DNA of 6,797 nucleotides, from NCBI GenBank assembly GCA_031267115.1, contig JAIRZS010000297.1:1-6797 (forward strand), written 5' to 3'. This document shows positions 1-5,988 of this stretch, piece after piece; positions within the stretch are counted from its first letter, which is position 1, and each line of letters starts with the position of its first letter. A program made the translations under genes and the position numbers. The notes beneath the pieces are model-generated. The model was not told where the DNA came from. It was given only the letters and a program-made list of their open reading frames with translations, and did no database searches. This DNA is from Treponema sp. Its GTDB lineage: Bacteria > Spirochaetota > Spirochaetia > Treponematales > Breznakiellaceae.

Positions 1-131
1 GGACGCCGGATTTTGGCACGCGCAAGGGATTGGAGCGGTATCCTTTTTTGCCGGAGGCAAAAAAGATACAAGCGTAAAGCCCGGTCCGCAGGCCGGCCTG
101 CCCCAAGGCAGGACGGCCCGCGGATGCGCCC
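1..131. repeat. Dispersed structured repeat, copy A (probably cut by window edge)
   Basis: Bases 1-87 match 4320-4406 at 84 of 87 positions (differences at 16, 23 and 75). After a divergent insert, GGATGCGCCC at 122-131 matches 4423-4432. Inside the conserved core, bases 38-69 form a long hairpin: GTATC plus TTTTTTGCC pair with GGCAAAAAA plus GATAC, with one bulged C and a GGA loop. The ends of the core (GGAC at 1-4, GTCC at 84-87) can also pair and close the element. A second, variable hairpin follows at 86-123. The element sits 42 bases beyond the hrpA stop codon on the minus strand. The plus-strand reading frame through it is not a gene, because two of the three differences between copies change the residue. 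Whether it works as RNA, as a transcript 3' end or only as mobile repeat DNA cannot be decided here. The left boundary may lie outside the window. Confidence 0.85.
86..123. other. Strong GC-rich hairpin, variable part of repeat copy A
   Basis: Two 17-base arms (86-102 and 107-123) pair with only two mismatches around a CCAA loop. The left arm also contains a perfect 14-base palindrome at 88-101. In copy B a different, shorter hairpin occupies the same place. Read on the minus strand it lies 50 bases past the hrpA stop codon, so it could protect or end that transcript. No U-run follows it directly, so it is not a classical intrinsic terminator. Confidence 0.6.
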
Positions 132-172
132 AAATTCGAAAAACAAAAAACGATTAGACGGCGCGGTTTCCT

Positions 173-2665
173 CTAGCCCAGAAGGTCCGAGAGGCGGCGG
201 TAGGCATGGTTTACTATATGCTTGGACGGCGCGCCGACATCTTCCCCCAGCTCGTCGATCAGCGTTTCCAGGGAGGCGAGGCTTTCCCCCAGGCTTGTGT
301 GGAAACCCCTGGAACACTTGAACCAGTAGTTGCCCATGCCGTCGGTAAAGAGGCAGATAAAGCCCATGTCTTTCCTGCCCGCGCCCCCGGCGTTCGGCTT
401 CCAGACTGCCGGCGTTACGAGCAGGGGAAGCGCGTCGAGCAGGGCCGGCAGGTTTTCCGCAGCCTTGAAGTTTGCCTTGCGGGGCCAGGTCCGGGCCAGG
501 GCGCCGTCGACTGCCAGCGTGGGGACGAGTTTCAGGATAAGCGACAGTTTTTCTTCCGCGAGCAGGGTGTACCTGCCGTTTACCGTGATGGTACCCCGCA
601 GGCCCTTGTAGATGGACCGGTCGGCGGGGATGCTGTCCTTTACCCGCGCGAGCCGCTCCCAGGGCAGTATTGCTGTTTTTTTGCCCTTAACGGTTTCGAT
701 CTCAAAAACCTCGCTGCTTATCTTTACCGTGTTTGCAAAGTCCCTGGCCCTTTTCGGCCTTGCCTCGCCCGGCGCGGCCCTGCCCCCCAGGGCGGCGAAA
801 AGTTCAGGGCTTAGTTTTTCCAGGATCTGCCTGGAAAGCGGGGATACCGACATGGCGTACATTCTCGTGGTGCGGATAATTTCCCCGGCCACAATGTACT
901 GGGGGTTTTCCCTGAACATGACCGAGCCGGGGTGTATCAGGATGCGGTCCGCGGTAAGGCTCCGGTAGAGTTCCCGGCCTTCCCTGACGCAGACAAACTG
1001 GATAAGCCCGGCGGCGACGCAGGAAAGGTAGTCGCCGTCAGGGCCGCCCGACAGCAGGGGAATGCCCATGCCCGAGACAATCTCCCCAAGCTGGGCGCTG
1101 ACATTTACGATTTCCGCCATTGCCTTTTCGTCCAGGTAATTTTTCGCGCAGAATTTTCCTTTTACCGGCGCGGCTGCGTAGGCGCGGTAGAGTTTCAGAT
1201 AGGACACGAAATCGCCGGCGGGATCGCGGAAACTGTGGTGGGCGCGGCGCGCGTCCATTTCCTCGCCGGGCGGGAGTACATAGGGGCTTTGGGTAGACAG
1301 GAACGCCGCGGCGATTATGGTTTCCTCTACAACTTCGGGATAGCGCAGTATCGCTTCCACAATTATCCGGGACTGGCGGGGGGGCAGGGGGAATTCGGTC
1401 ATCATTTTGCCTGTCGCGGAAAGGCTGCGGTCTTTTTCCAGCGCGTCAAGCAGGTTGAGCGTTTCGATGGCGGCTATGATGCCGTCCCTGCCGGGGGGCG
1501 CGATAAAGTCGAATTCCTCGAACGCGGTAATGCCCAGGTCCGCCATGCGCAGCACTACTTCCGACAGGTCCGTGCGGAAAATTTCCTCGGTGGTAAAAAG
1601 CGGCCGGTTCTCAAAATCCTTGCGGGTGTAGAGCCGGTAGCAGCTCCCCTCGCGGGTGCGCCCGGCCCGGCCCTTCCTCTGGTTCGCCGACGCCTTTGAC
1701 ACCGGCCCTTCCACCAGGCTCGAGGTAAAAGTTTTTGGGTTGTAGTAATTCAGTTTGGAAAGCCCCGAATCTATCACCGTGGTAATCCCGTCAATCGTAA
1801 CGGAAGTCTCGGCAATGTTTGTGGAAATAACCGCTTTTATTTTACCCGCCGGCGGCTTGTCGAAAACCCGCTCCTGCTCCTCCTTGCCGAGCCTGCCGTA
1901 CAGCGGCACCAGGTGGAGGCAGTTCCCCGTCTGCCCGAAGGCCAGCCGGCCCATGCAGTCCTTGATCATCTTCTCGCCCGGAAGGAAGATAAGTATATCC
2001 CCCTCCCGCCCCTCGCTTATGATCCTCTCTACGATAAGCTCTATCTTGTTAAGCAGCGCTTCCTCGGCAAGGCCGCCCTCAGCCGGGGCCGGGGGATCGT
2101 AGATCAATGTTACGGGGTAGGTAATTGCGTCGATCTTCACCACCGGGCATTCGCCGAAATATTCAGAAAAAACCTGGGCGTTGATCGTCGCCGAGGAAAC
2201 TATCACTTTAAAATCGCGCCTGGATTCCAGGACCCGCTTTAAAAGCCCAAGGATAAAATCAATGTTAAGGCTCCTCTCGTGCGCCTCGTCCACAACCAGA
2301 AGCGAGTATTTCGAGAGCCAGGGATCGAGCTTCATTTCCTGCAGCAGGATGCCGTCGGTCATAATTTTGATCCTGGTAGACGGCACGGTCTTGTCCTCGA
2401 AGCGCATCTTGTAACCGGCAAGCCCGGGGATAACGGTCCCCGTCTGGCGGGCGATAAACTCGCTTACCGAAACCGCGGCGATGCGGCGGGGCTGGGTTAC
2501 CCCGATGATGCCGTTCGCGGCATAGCCCGCGTCGTGGAGAATAACCGGCATCTGGGTAGTCTTTCCCGATCCCGTAGGGCTTTCCACCACCACCACCTGG
2601 TGGGCGGCAAGCGCGTCAAGGATCAGATCCTTGTGTTTGTAGACTGGAAGTTCAAAATAATTCAT
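173..2665 (-). CDS. hrpA: DEAH-box ATP-dependent RNA helicase, HrpA-like, short spirochaetal form
   Basis: The product, 830 residues, is a superfamily 2 helicase that uses ATP to unwind or remodel RNA in the cytoplasm. Visible motifs, at approximate residue positions, are Walker A TGSGKTT (31-37), motif Ia TQPRR (57-61), DEAH (126-129), SAT (158-160), motif V NIAETSVTI (283-291) and motif VI QRKGRAGR (329-336). Winged-helix, ratchet and OB-fold-like segments typical of DEAH proteins should fill about 360-620. The last 190 residues or so have no motif I recognise. The Walker A and TQPRR sequences resemble HrpA more than HrpB, whereas the length is nearer HrpB and fits the short HrpA of spirochaetes. 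In Borrelia burgdorferi HrpA affects gene expression and infectivity (established knowledge). The ATG is 3 bases past the mtlD stop, with no clear Shine-Dalgarno sequence, so translation is probably coupled to mtlD. HrpB is the main alternative. Confidence 0.9.
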   Translation of the reverse strand: MNYFELPVYKHKDLILDALAAHQVVVVESPTGSGKTTQMPVILHDAGYAANGIIGVTQPRRIAAVSVSEFIARQTGTVIPGLAGYKMRFEDKTVPSTRIKIMTDGILLQEMKLDPWLSKYSLLVVDEAHERSLNIDFILGLLKRVLESRRDFKVIVSSATINAQVFSEYFGECPVVKIDAITYPVTLIYDPPAPAEGGLAEEALLNKIELIVERIISEGREGDILIFLPGEKMIKDCMGRLAFGQTGNCLHLVPLYGRLGKEEQERVFDKPPAGKIKAVISTNIAETSVTIDGITTVIDSGLSKLNYYNPKTFTSSLVEGPVSKASANQRKGRAGRTREGSCYRLYTRKDFENRPLFTTEEIFRTDLSEVVLRMADLGITAFEEFDFIAPPGRDGIIAAIETLNLLDALEKDRSLSATGKMMTEFPLPPRQSRIIVEAILRYPEVVEETIIAAAFLSTQSPYVLPPGEEMDARRAHHSFRDPAGDFVSYLKLYRAYAAAPVKGKFCAKNYLDEKAMAEIVNVSAQLGEIVSGMGIPLLSGGPDGDYLSCVAAGLIQFVCVREGRELYRSLTADRILIHPGSVMFRENPQYIVAGEIIRTTRMYAMSVSPLSRQILEKLSPELFAALGGRAAPGEARPKRARDFANTVKISSEVFEIETVKGKKTAILPWERLARVKDSIPADRSIYKGLRGTITVNGRYTLLAEEKLSLILKLVPTLAVDGALARTWPRKANFKAAENLPALLDALPLLVTPAVWKPNAGGAGRKDMGFICLFTDGMGNYWFKCSRGFHTSLGESLASLETLIDELGEDVGAPSKHIVNHAYRRLSDLLG

Positions 2666-2668
2666 ATA

Positions 2669-3880
2669 TCACACTATATCCCGGTTTTCTTCGGCGCGCA
2701 GCAATTCCGCGGCCCTTCGTATATCCGCGGGGCTTCCGCCTTTCAGGAAAACCCCGTAAATTTTTAGAATGCTTTCCCGCAGCCTGTTCCCGGGCCGCAG
2801 GGCCGATACATCCTCCAGCACGGCGGCGGCGTTCCCGGCGCCCTGCTCTTTGCCGCTTTCCCTGATCTGCTGGTACACCGCCCCGGCCGCGCCCGCGGCG
2901 ATATAGGCGGGGCATATCCCCTGTTCCAGGCAGAACGATCCCGCCCCGGCAAGCCGGTCGGAGGGGGAGAGCTTGCGCACAGGGTCAGACCCCACCCGCC
3001 TGCAGGTATCCCCCAGGGCGGCGTTTGAAAAACGCAGCAGGAGATCGTCAATGTGGTCGATAATCCCCTTGACGGGGACCCGGTAACAGGCGCTTAAAGC
3101 CTGGGCGCTTTCCAGCATAGCGTTCTGCGAGATAAGCCTTATATCGGGATTGCCGGCCGCCGCCCAAATATATTCAAAGCCCGCAAAGCCGCCCAGATAG
3201 GCGCAGACCGCGTGGCCCATGTTGTGGACATAGAGTTTCCGCTTCAGGTAAAAATCGAACGGCGAAAAGGGCACCATGTTTTTTATCTCCGGAATACCGC
3301 CCCTGAACCCGTCCCGGTCCACCGGCAGGAAACCGTAGCGCTCGGTACAGACCCGCAGCGGATCGCCCGCCTGCATTTCCGGCGTCTGCACCGGCACCAT
3401 GCGGCCTATGGACGCCTCCACAAGCCCCACGCTCTTGTCAAATTTCCCGCGATCTTCTTCCGGCAGGCTTTCCCTGATCATCCCCCCAAGGATAATGTTC
3501 GCGTCCATAAGGTTTTCGCAGATAATAATATTCAGCGGCTTCCCGCCCGAGGCAAGGCGCTTTTTAATCCCCCGGGCAATGACCGGGGCGATAAATTTAA
3601 GCACATTAACCCCTACCGCCGTAGCCATTATATCGGCTTCCGCTATCAGGCCCGCCGCCCGCTCCGTGTCCTTCCCGTTGACCGCGTCCACCCCGCCAAT
3701 TTCGATATCCTCGAAGCCCCCGCCCGAAACCATACGGACCGTATACCGGCGCTCCGTATGCAGCCGGTCCACCAGGGCGTCGGCAATGTCGATAAAAGTA
3801 ACCTCGTAACCCGACAGGGCAAAAAGCGCCCCGACAAACCCCCGCCCGATATTGCCGCAGCCGTACATCACCATCTTCAT
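2669..3880 (-). CDS. mtlD: Mannitol-1-phosphate 5-dehydrogenase family protein
   Basis: This 403-residue protein belongs to the polyol-specific long-chain dehydrogenases. The family enzyme interconverts D-mannitol 1-phosphate and fructose 6-phosphate with NAD in the cytoplasm. An N-terminal Rossmann site (GCGNIGRG, residues 7-14) binds NAD, and an acidic residue at the end of the next strand (D31) suits NAD rather than NADP. The family catalytic pattern is present as K215, N220 and H223 in KLYVHNMGHA. Other family signatures are CENL near 121-124 and RVGSDPVRKLSPSDRL near 295-310. The protein is slightly longer than the usual 380 or so residues. No mannitol PTS genes are present, so the exact substrate is inferred. 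A fructuronate or tagaturonate reductase relative is less likely given the N-terminus. The ATG at 3880 aligns with family starts. Met3 (3874) has better spacing from GAGGG at 3882-3886 and is an alternative start. It is first gene of a probable operon with hrpA. Confidence 0.88.
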   Translation of the reverse strand: MKMVMYGCGNIGRGFVGALFALSGYEVTFIDIADALVDRLHTERRYTVRMVSGGGFEDIEIGGVDAVNGKDTERAAGLIAEADIMATAVGVNVLKFIAPVIARGIKKRLASGGKPLNIIICENLMDANIILGGMIRESLPEEDRGKFDKSVGLVEASIGRMVPVQTPEMQAGDPLRVCTERYGFLPVDRDGFRGGIPEIKNMVPFSPFDFYLKRKLYVHNMGHAVCAYLGGFAGFEYIWAAAGNPDIRLISQNAMLESAQALSACYRVPVKGIIDHIDDLLLRFSNAALGDTCRRVGSDPVRKLSPSDRLAGAGSFCLEQGICPAYIAAGAAGAVYQQIRESGKEQGAGNAAAVLEDVSALRPGNRLRESILKIYGVFLKGGSPADIRRAAELLRAEENRDIV

Positions 3881-3886
3881 GCCCTC

Positions 3887-3915
3887 ATTATCCCGGCAAG
3901 AGAGATTTTTTACAA
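3887..3915 (-). promoter_or_regulatory. Predicted sigma-70-type promoter of mtlD-hrpA
   Basis: On the minus strand, TTGTAA (3910-3915) and GATAAT (3887-3892) are separated by exactly 17 bases. They match the -35 consensus TTGACA at four of six positions and the -10 consensus TATAAT at five of six. The A of the mtlD ATG at 3880 is the seventh base after the -10 box, which is a normal transcription start point. The mRNA would therefore begin at or within a few bases of the start codon, leaving GAGGG (3882-3886) outside or at the very edge of the transcript. Prediction from sequence only. Confidence 0.55.
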
Positions 3916-3918
3916 CCC

Positions 3919-4040
3919 GCGGCCGCCCTTCCCGCGCAGCGGCAAGCCGGGCGGCAATAGGGGAGGGGGGAAGCCTCCCCCTACGGCCGGGCCAAGGTCC
4001 CGGCCTACCCCCTCTGCGGGGGACACCCCCGCAACGCCCC
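3919..4040. repeat. GC-rich intergenic block of successive hairpins
   Basis: Several inverted repeats follow one another. GCCGCCC at 3922-3928 pairs with GGGCGGC at 3949-3955. TAGGGGAGG at 3958-3966 pairs with 3974-3983 with one bulge. GGCCGGG at 3985-3991 pairs with CCCGGCC at 3999-4005. TGCGGGGG at 4015-4022 pairs perfectly with CCCCCGCA at 4026-4033 around an ACA loop. Homopurine and homopyrimidine runs alternate. The open frame running through on the minus strand is made of Gly, Pro and Arg and has no ribosome binding site, so this is read as non-coding repeat DNA. It lies directly upstream of the mtlD promoter. Confidence 0.6.
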
Positions 4041-4073
4041 CAATTTTGGAATATGCCCGTTGTTTTTCACCGC

Positions 4074-4091
4074 GAAGTCGAAGAAGTCGAA
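4074..4091. repeat. Perfect 9-base tandem duplication
   Basis: GAAGTCGAA occurs twice without a gap (4074-4082 and 4083-4091). It stands in non-coding DNA between the GC-rich hairpin block and the next repeats. A small hairpin, GGGGT-CTG-ACCCC, follows at 4112-4124. The rest of 4041-4147 shows nothing else I can identify. Confidence 0.7.
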
Positions 4092-4147
4092 TAAGTTTTG
4101 AATGAAAGGGAGGGGTCTGACCCCGGCTTGCGTTCAAAGCCAAAAAG

Positions 4148-4183
4148 GGATAACGCAAAGGCGCCGGATAACGCAAAGGTGCC
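4148..4183. repeat. 18-base tandem duplication, one mismatch
   Basis: Two adjacent 18-base units beginning GGATAACGCAAAGG (4148-4165 and 4166-4183) differ at one position (C4162 against T4180). The second unit runs into the left arm of the long palindrome that starts at 4179, so the two repeats share five bases. Confidence 0.85.
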
Positions 4184-4241
4184 AGGCACCAAATTTCTGG
4201 ATAAATTTTTATCCTGAAAAACGGTGCCTGGCACTTTTTTT
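4179..4241. repeat. Long palindromic element (GTGCCAGGCACC arms) followed by a T-run
   Basis: GTGCCAGGCACC at 4179-4190 is the exact reverse complement of GGTGCCTGGCAC at 4223-4234. Inside, TTCTGGATAA (4194-4203) pairs with TTATCCTGAA (4208-4217) with one mismatch, so the 56 bases can fold into one long imperfect hairpin. Seven T follow at 4235-4241. In form this resembles an intrinsic terminator on the plus strand, but no plus-strand gene lies upstream. Similar short palindromes are known as REP or MITE-like dispersed repeats, sometimes tied to Y1 (RAYT) transposases. A dispersed palindrome is the preferred reading. Confidence 0.7.
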
Positions 4242-4267
4242 GCGGGGGGTACGCGCCATGGATGCCG

Positions 4268-4315
4268 GGTAATTTGCTTTGCAAATTACCTCGGAGTTTT
4301 GCAAAGCAAAACTCC
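4268..4315. repeat. Twin perfect hairpins, 10-base stems with 3-base loops
   Basis: GGTAATTTGC (4268-4277) pairs perfectly with 4281-4290 around a TTT loop. Two bases later GGAGTTTTGC (4293-4302) pairs perfectly with 4306-4315 around an AAA loop. Both have the same stem length, loop size and GC-capped AT-rich design, and their inner bases (TTTGC/GCAAA) are related. They end 5 bases before repeat copy B. They are non-coding and probably part of a dispersed repeat mosaic. Confidence 0.8.
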
Positions 4316-4319
4316 ACCA

Positions 4320-4432
4320 GGACGCCGGATTTTGTCACGCGAAAGGGATTGGAGCGGTATCCTTTTTTGCCGGAGGCAAAAAAGATACAAGCGCAAAGCC
4401 CGGTCCTGCCGCGCAAGCGGCAGGATGCGCCC
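4320..4432. repeat. Dispersed structured repeat, copy B
   Basis: Bases 4320-4406 match 1-87 at 84 of 87 positions, and GGATGCGCCC at 4423-4432 matches 122-131. The internal long hairpin (4357-4388: TTTTTTGCC paired with GGCAAAAAA, plus GTATC with GATAC) is unchanged between copies. The variable position holds a perfect 9-base stem, TCCTGCCGC (4404-4412) with 4417-4425, around a GCAA loop; copy A has an unrelated 17-base stem there. The element ends 20 bases beyond the permease stop codon on the minus strand, the same position and orientation as copy A has after hrpA. Confidence 0.88.
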
Positions 4433-4451
4433 GAAACAAAAACTGTATTAC

Positions 4452-5744
4452 TTAATGCAAAAAGAAACGCAGGACGAATATTACGAACAGTACCCAGGTT
4501 ACCGCGGAAATGTCCCTCAGCTTCCCGCTTACGGTTTTAAGCAGCACATAGGCGAGAATCCCGTACACGATTCCTTCGGCAACGCTGAAGGCCAGGGGCA
4601 TCATCAGGATGGTGAAGAAGGCGGGGATGCCTTCGGTGGGATCGGTAAAGTTGATGTCCGTTACCGTGCGTATCATGAAGAAGCCGACGATGACCAGGGC
4701 CGGCGCGGTGGCGGCGCTGGGGATGAGCAGGAACAGGGGCGAGAGGAACAGCGCGGCCAGGAAGAGTATGCCGGTGATAAGCGCGGTAAGGCCGGTCCGG
4801 CCGCCTACGGCGACGCCCGCGGTGCTTTCTACATAGCTGGTAACGGTGGAAGTGCCGAGCGCCGCGCCGGCTACGGTGCCGACCGCGTCGGAGAGGAGGG
4901 CCTGCTTGACATTGGGGATTTCGTTGTTTTTCTTGATAAGCCCCGCCTGGGTGGTTACCCCGACCAGGGTGCCGATGGTGTCGAAGATATCGACAAAGAG
5001 GAAGGTAAAGAAAACCGTAAAGAACTTGAAGGTGAGTACCTGGGAAAATTCAAATTTGAAGAGCAGCGGGGCGGCGGGAAGGCTGAACGGGGTCCAGCCT
5101 TCGGGAACATTGGTGACGCCGAACGGGATGCCCAGGATGGTGGTAAGGATGATCCCGATCAGGATGGAGCCGGGGACTTTGAGGGCGTAGAGGACGGTGA
5201 TGATGATCAGCCCGAGGAGGGCGACCAGGGGGGCCCCGGCAGTGATGTCCCCCAGCCCTACCAGGGTGCCCGCGTCCCCGACGATTACGCCGGAGTTGTC
5301 GAACCCGATGAGCGCGATAAAGAGGCCGATTCCCACGGCGACCGCTTTTTTCAGGTTGTTCGGGATTGCCTTGATGATGAGTTCCCTTACGTTTACCAGG
5401 GACAGGATGATGAACAGGATGCCTTCCAGGAAGACGGCGGTCAGGGCGGTCTGCCAGGGATAACCCATGCCGAAGACGACGGTATAGGTAAAGAAGGCGT
5501 TCAGCCCCATTCCGGGGGCCAGCGCGATGGGAAGGTTAGCGTAAAGGGCCATCATAATGGTGGCGATAGCCGACGAAATGGCCGTGGCCGTAAATACCGC
5601 GCCGGCCTCCATGCCTTCGATGCTGCCCAGCATGCCGGGGTTGACCGCCAGGATGTACGCCATGGTCAGAAAGGTGGTTACCCCCGCTACGATTTCCCCG
5701 CGGACTGTGACCCCGTGGGCCCGCAGCTTGAATAATTTTTCCAT
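4452..5744 (-). CDS. NCS2 family (AzgA-type) nucleobase permease
   Basis: This 430-residue inner-membrane transporter should import purine bases such as adenine, guanine or hypoxanthine by proton symport, as AzgA-type NCS2 members (PbuG, PbuO, GhxP/PurP relatives) do. It is hydrophobic throughout, consistent with the roughly 12-14 membrane segments of the family. Signatures are APGMGLNAFF (residues 76-85), DIFDTIGTL (252-260) in the substrate-binding region, and GTSTVTSYVESTAGV (297-311), in which E306 is a likely substrate or proton contact. The length is normal and the frame intact. The ATG at 5744 follows GGAGG (plus-strand CCTCC, 5749-5753) after 4 bases, which fixes the start. It is monocistronic as far as visible. 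No purine-salvage enzyme is adjacent, so the exact base carried is unknown. An operator-like inverted repeat and small hairpins lie upstream. Confidence 0.92.
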   Translation of the reverse strand: MEKLFKLRAHGVTVRGEIVAGVTTFLTMAYILAVNPGMLGSIEGMEAGAVFTATAISSAIATIMMALYANLPIALAPGMGLNAFFTYTVVFGMGYPWQTALTAVFLEGILFIILSLVNVRELIIKAIPNNLKKAVAVGIGLFIALIGFDNSGVIVGDAGTLVGLGDITAGAPLVALLGLIIITVLYALKVPGSILIGIILTTILGIPFGVTNVPEGWTPFSLPAAPLLFKFEFSQVLTFKFFTVFFTFLFVDIFDTIGTLVGVTTQAGLIKKNNEIPNVKQALLSDAVGTVAGAALGTSTVTSYVESTAGVAVGGRTGLTALITGILFLAALFLSPLFLLIPSAATAPALVIVGFFMIRTVTDINFTDPTEGIPAFFTILMMPLAFSVAEGIVYGILAYVLLKTVSGKLRDISAVTWVLFVIFVLRFFLH

Positions 5745-5763
5745 AATTCCTCCGTTTTAGTAT

Positions 5764-5798
5764 GGATTTTCAAAAATCCGGTTTTGCGTTTTAAAACC
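5764..5798 (-). other. Hairpins in the permease 5' leader
   Basis: GGATTTT pairs with AAAATCC across a CA loop (5764-5779). Next to it GGTTTT (5780-5785) pairs with AAAACC (5793-5798), and GTTTTAAAAC (5788-5797) is a perfect palindrome that competes with it. If transcribed, they would lie about 20-55 bases upstream of the permease start, near the ribosome binding site. I looked for the conserved core of a purine riboswitch and did not find it. Any regulatory role is a guess. Confidence 0.35.
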
Positions 5799-5814
5799 CG
5801 CCGGTCCGGAAAAC

Positions 5815-5844
5815 ACCGGTATGATACCGTATGATACTACCGGT
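5815..5844 (-). promoter_or_regulatory. Operator-like inverted repeat with tandem half-sites upstream of the permease
   Basis: ACCGGTA (5815-5821) and TACCGGT (5838-5844) form an inverted repeat. Between and partly within them lie two adjacent copies of GTATGATAC (5819-5827 and 5829-5837), each itself a GTAT-G-ATAC palindrome, spaced 10 bases apart, about one helical turn. This looks like a repressor or activator site for the permease, whose start codon is 71 bases away. The minus strand also contains two TATCAT boxes here that could act as -10 elements, but no convincing -35 partner was seen. Confidence 0.45.
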
Positions 5845-5886
5845 TTTCAGGGAAGCGGGCAAGGGGGCTGAATATGTTCAATAAGT

Positions 5887-5976
5887 AATTAACAATGAGG
5901 AATTAATAATTAACAATTGCTCATCGTTCATTGCTCATCGTTCATTATTCATCGTTCATCGTTCATTATTCATTAC
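5887..5976. repeat. Tract of 7-base repeats (two heptad families)
   Basis: From 5921 to 5976 eight consecutive 7-base units all begin TCAT: TCATCGT four times, TCATTAT twice, TCATTGC once and TCATTAC once. From 5887 to 5914 four AT-rich units follow the same period: AATTAAC, AATGAGG, AATTAAT, AATTAAC. A 6-base joint (5915-5920) separates the two families. The tract is non-coding and lies between the divergent permease and nuclease genes. Its length could change by slipped replication. No spacer-repeat alternation is present, so it is not CRISPR. Confidence 0.85.
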
Positions 5977-5988
5977 GGAATGATTGCC

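Noticed and set aside
13..321. Plus-strand frame through repeat copy A, sharing a peptide with the frame in copy B
   Set aside because: The shared peptide follows from nucleotide identity. Two of three substitutions change the residue, and the frames diverge after the hairpin swap.
932..1699. Plus-strand frame of 255 codons inside hrpA
   Set aside because: It is antisense to the conserved helicase core and has no recognisable motifs.
2981..2993. GGGT-CAG-ACCC palindrome, similar to the one at 4112-4124
   Set aside because: It lies within mtlD where it encodes the conserved RVGSDPVRKLSP motif, so protein sequence explains it.
4179..4241. Intrinsic terminator on the plus strand
   Set aside because: Hairpin plus T7 has the right form, but all genes before it are on the minus strand, so there is no transcript to end. 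The loop is long and the arms match a dispersed palindrome.
3910..4416. Minus-strand frame of 168 codons across the repeat mosaic
   Set aside because: It runs through several hairpins and both strands of inverted repeats. Composition is repeat-like with tandem Leu-Arg-Tyr-Pro pieces, and no start signal is present.
4224..5735. Long plus-strand open frame (503 codons) opposite the permease
   Set aside because: It is antisense to a clear NCS2 permease, its translation is dominated by Gly, Asp, Glu and Gln with no fold-like pattern, and it has no ribosome binding site. It is a shadow of GC-rich coding DNA.
5745..5880. Purine riboswitch upstream of the permease
   Set aside because: Expected from the gene's function, but the conserved three-way-junction core sequences of the purine class were not found on the minus strand.
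5921..5976. CRISPR-like array
   Set aside because: The units are 7 bases, contiguous and without spacers.
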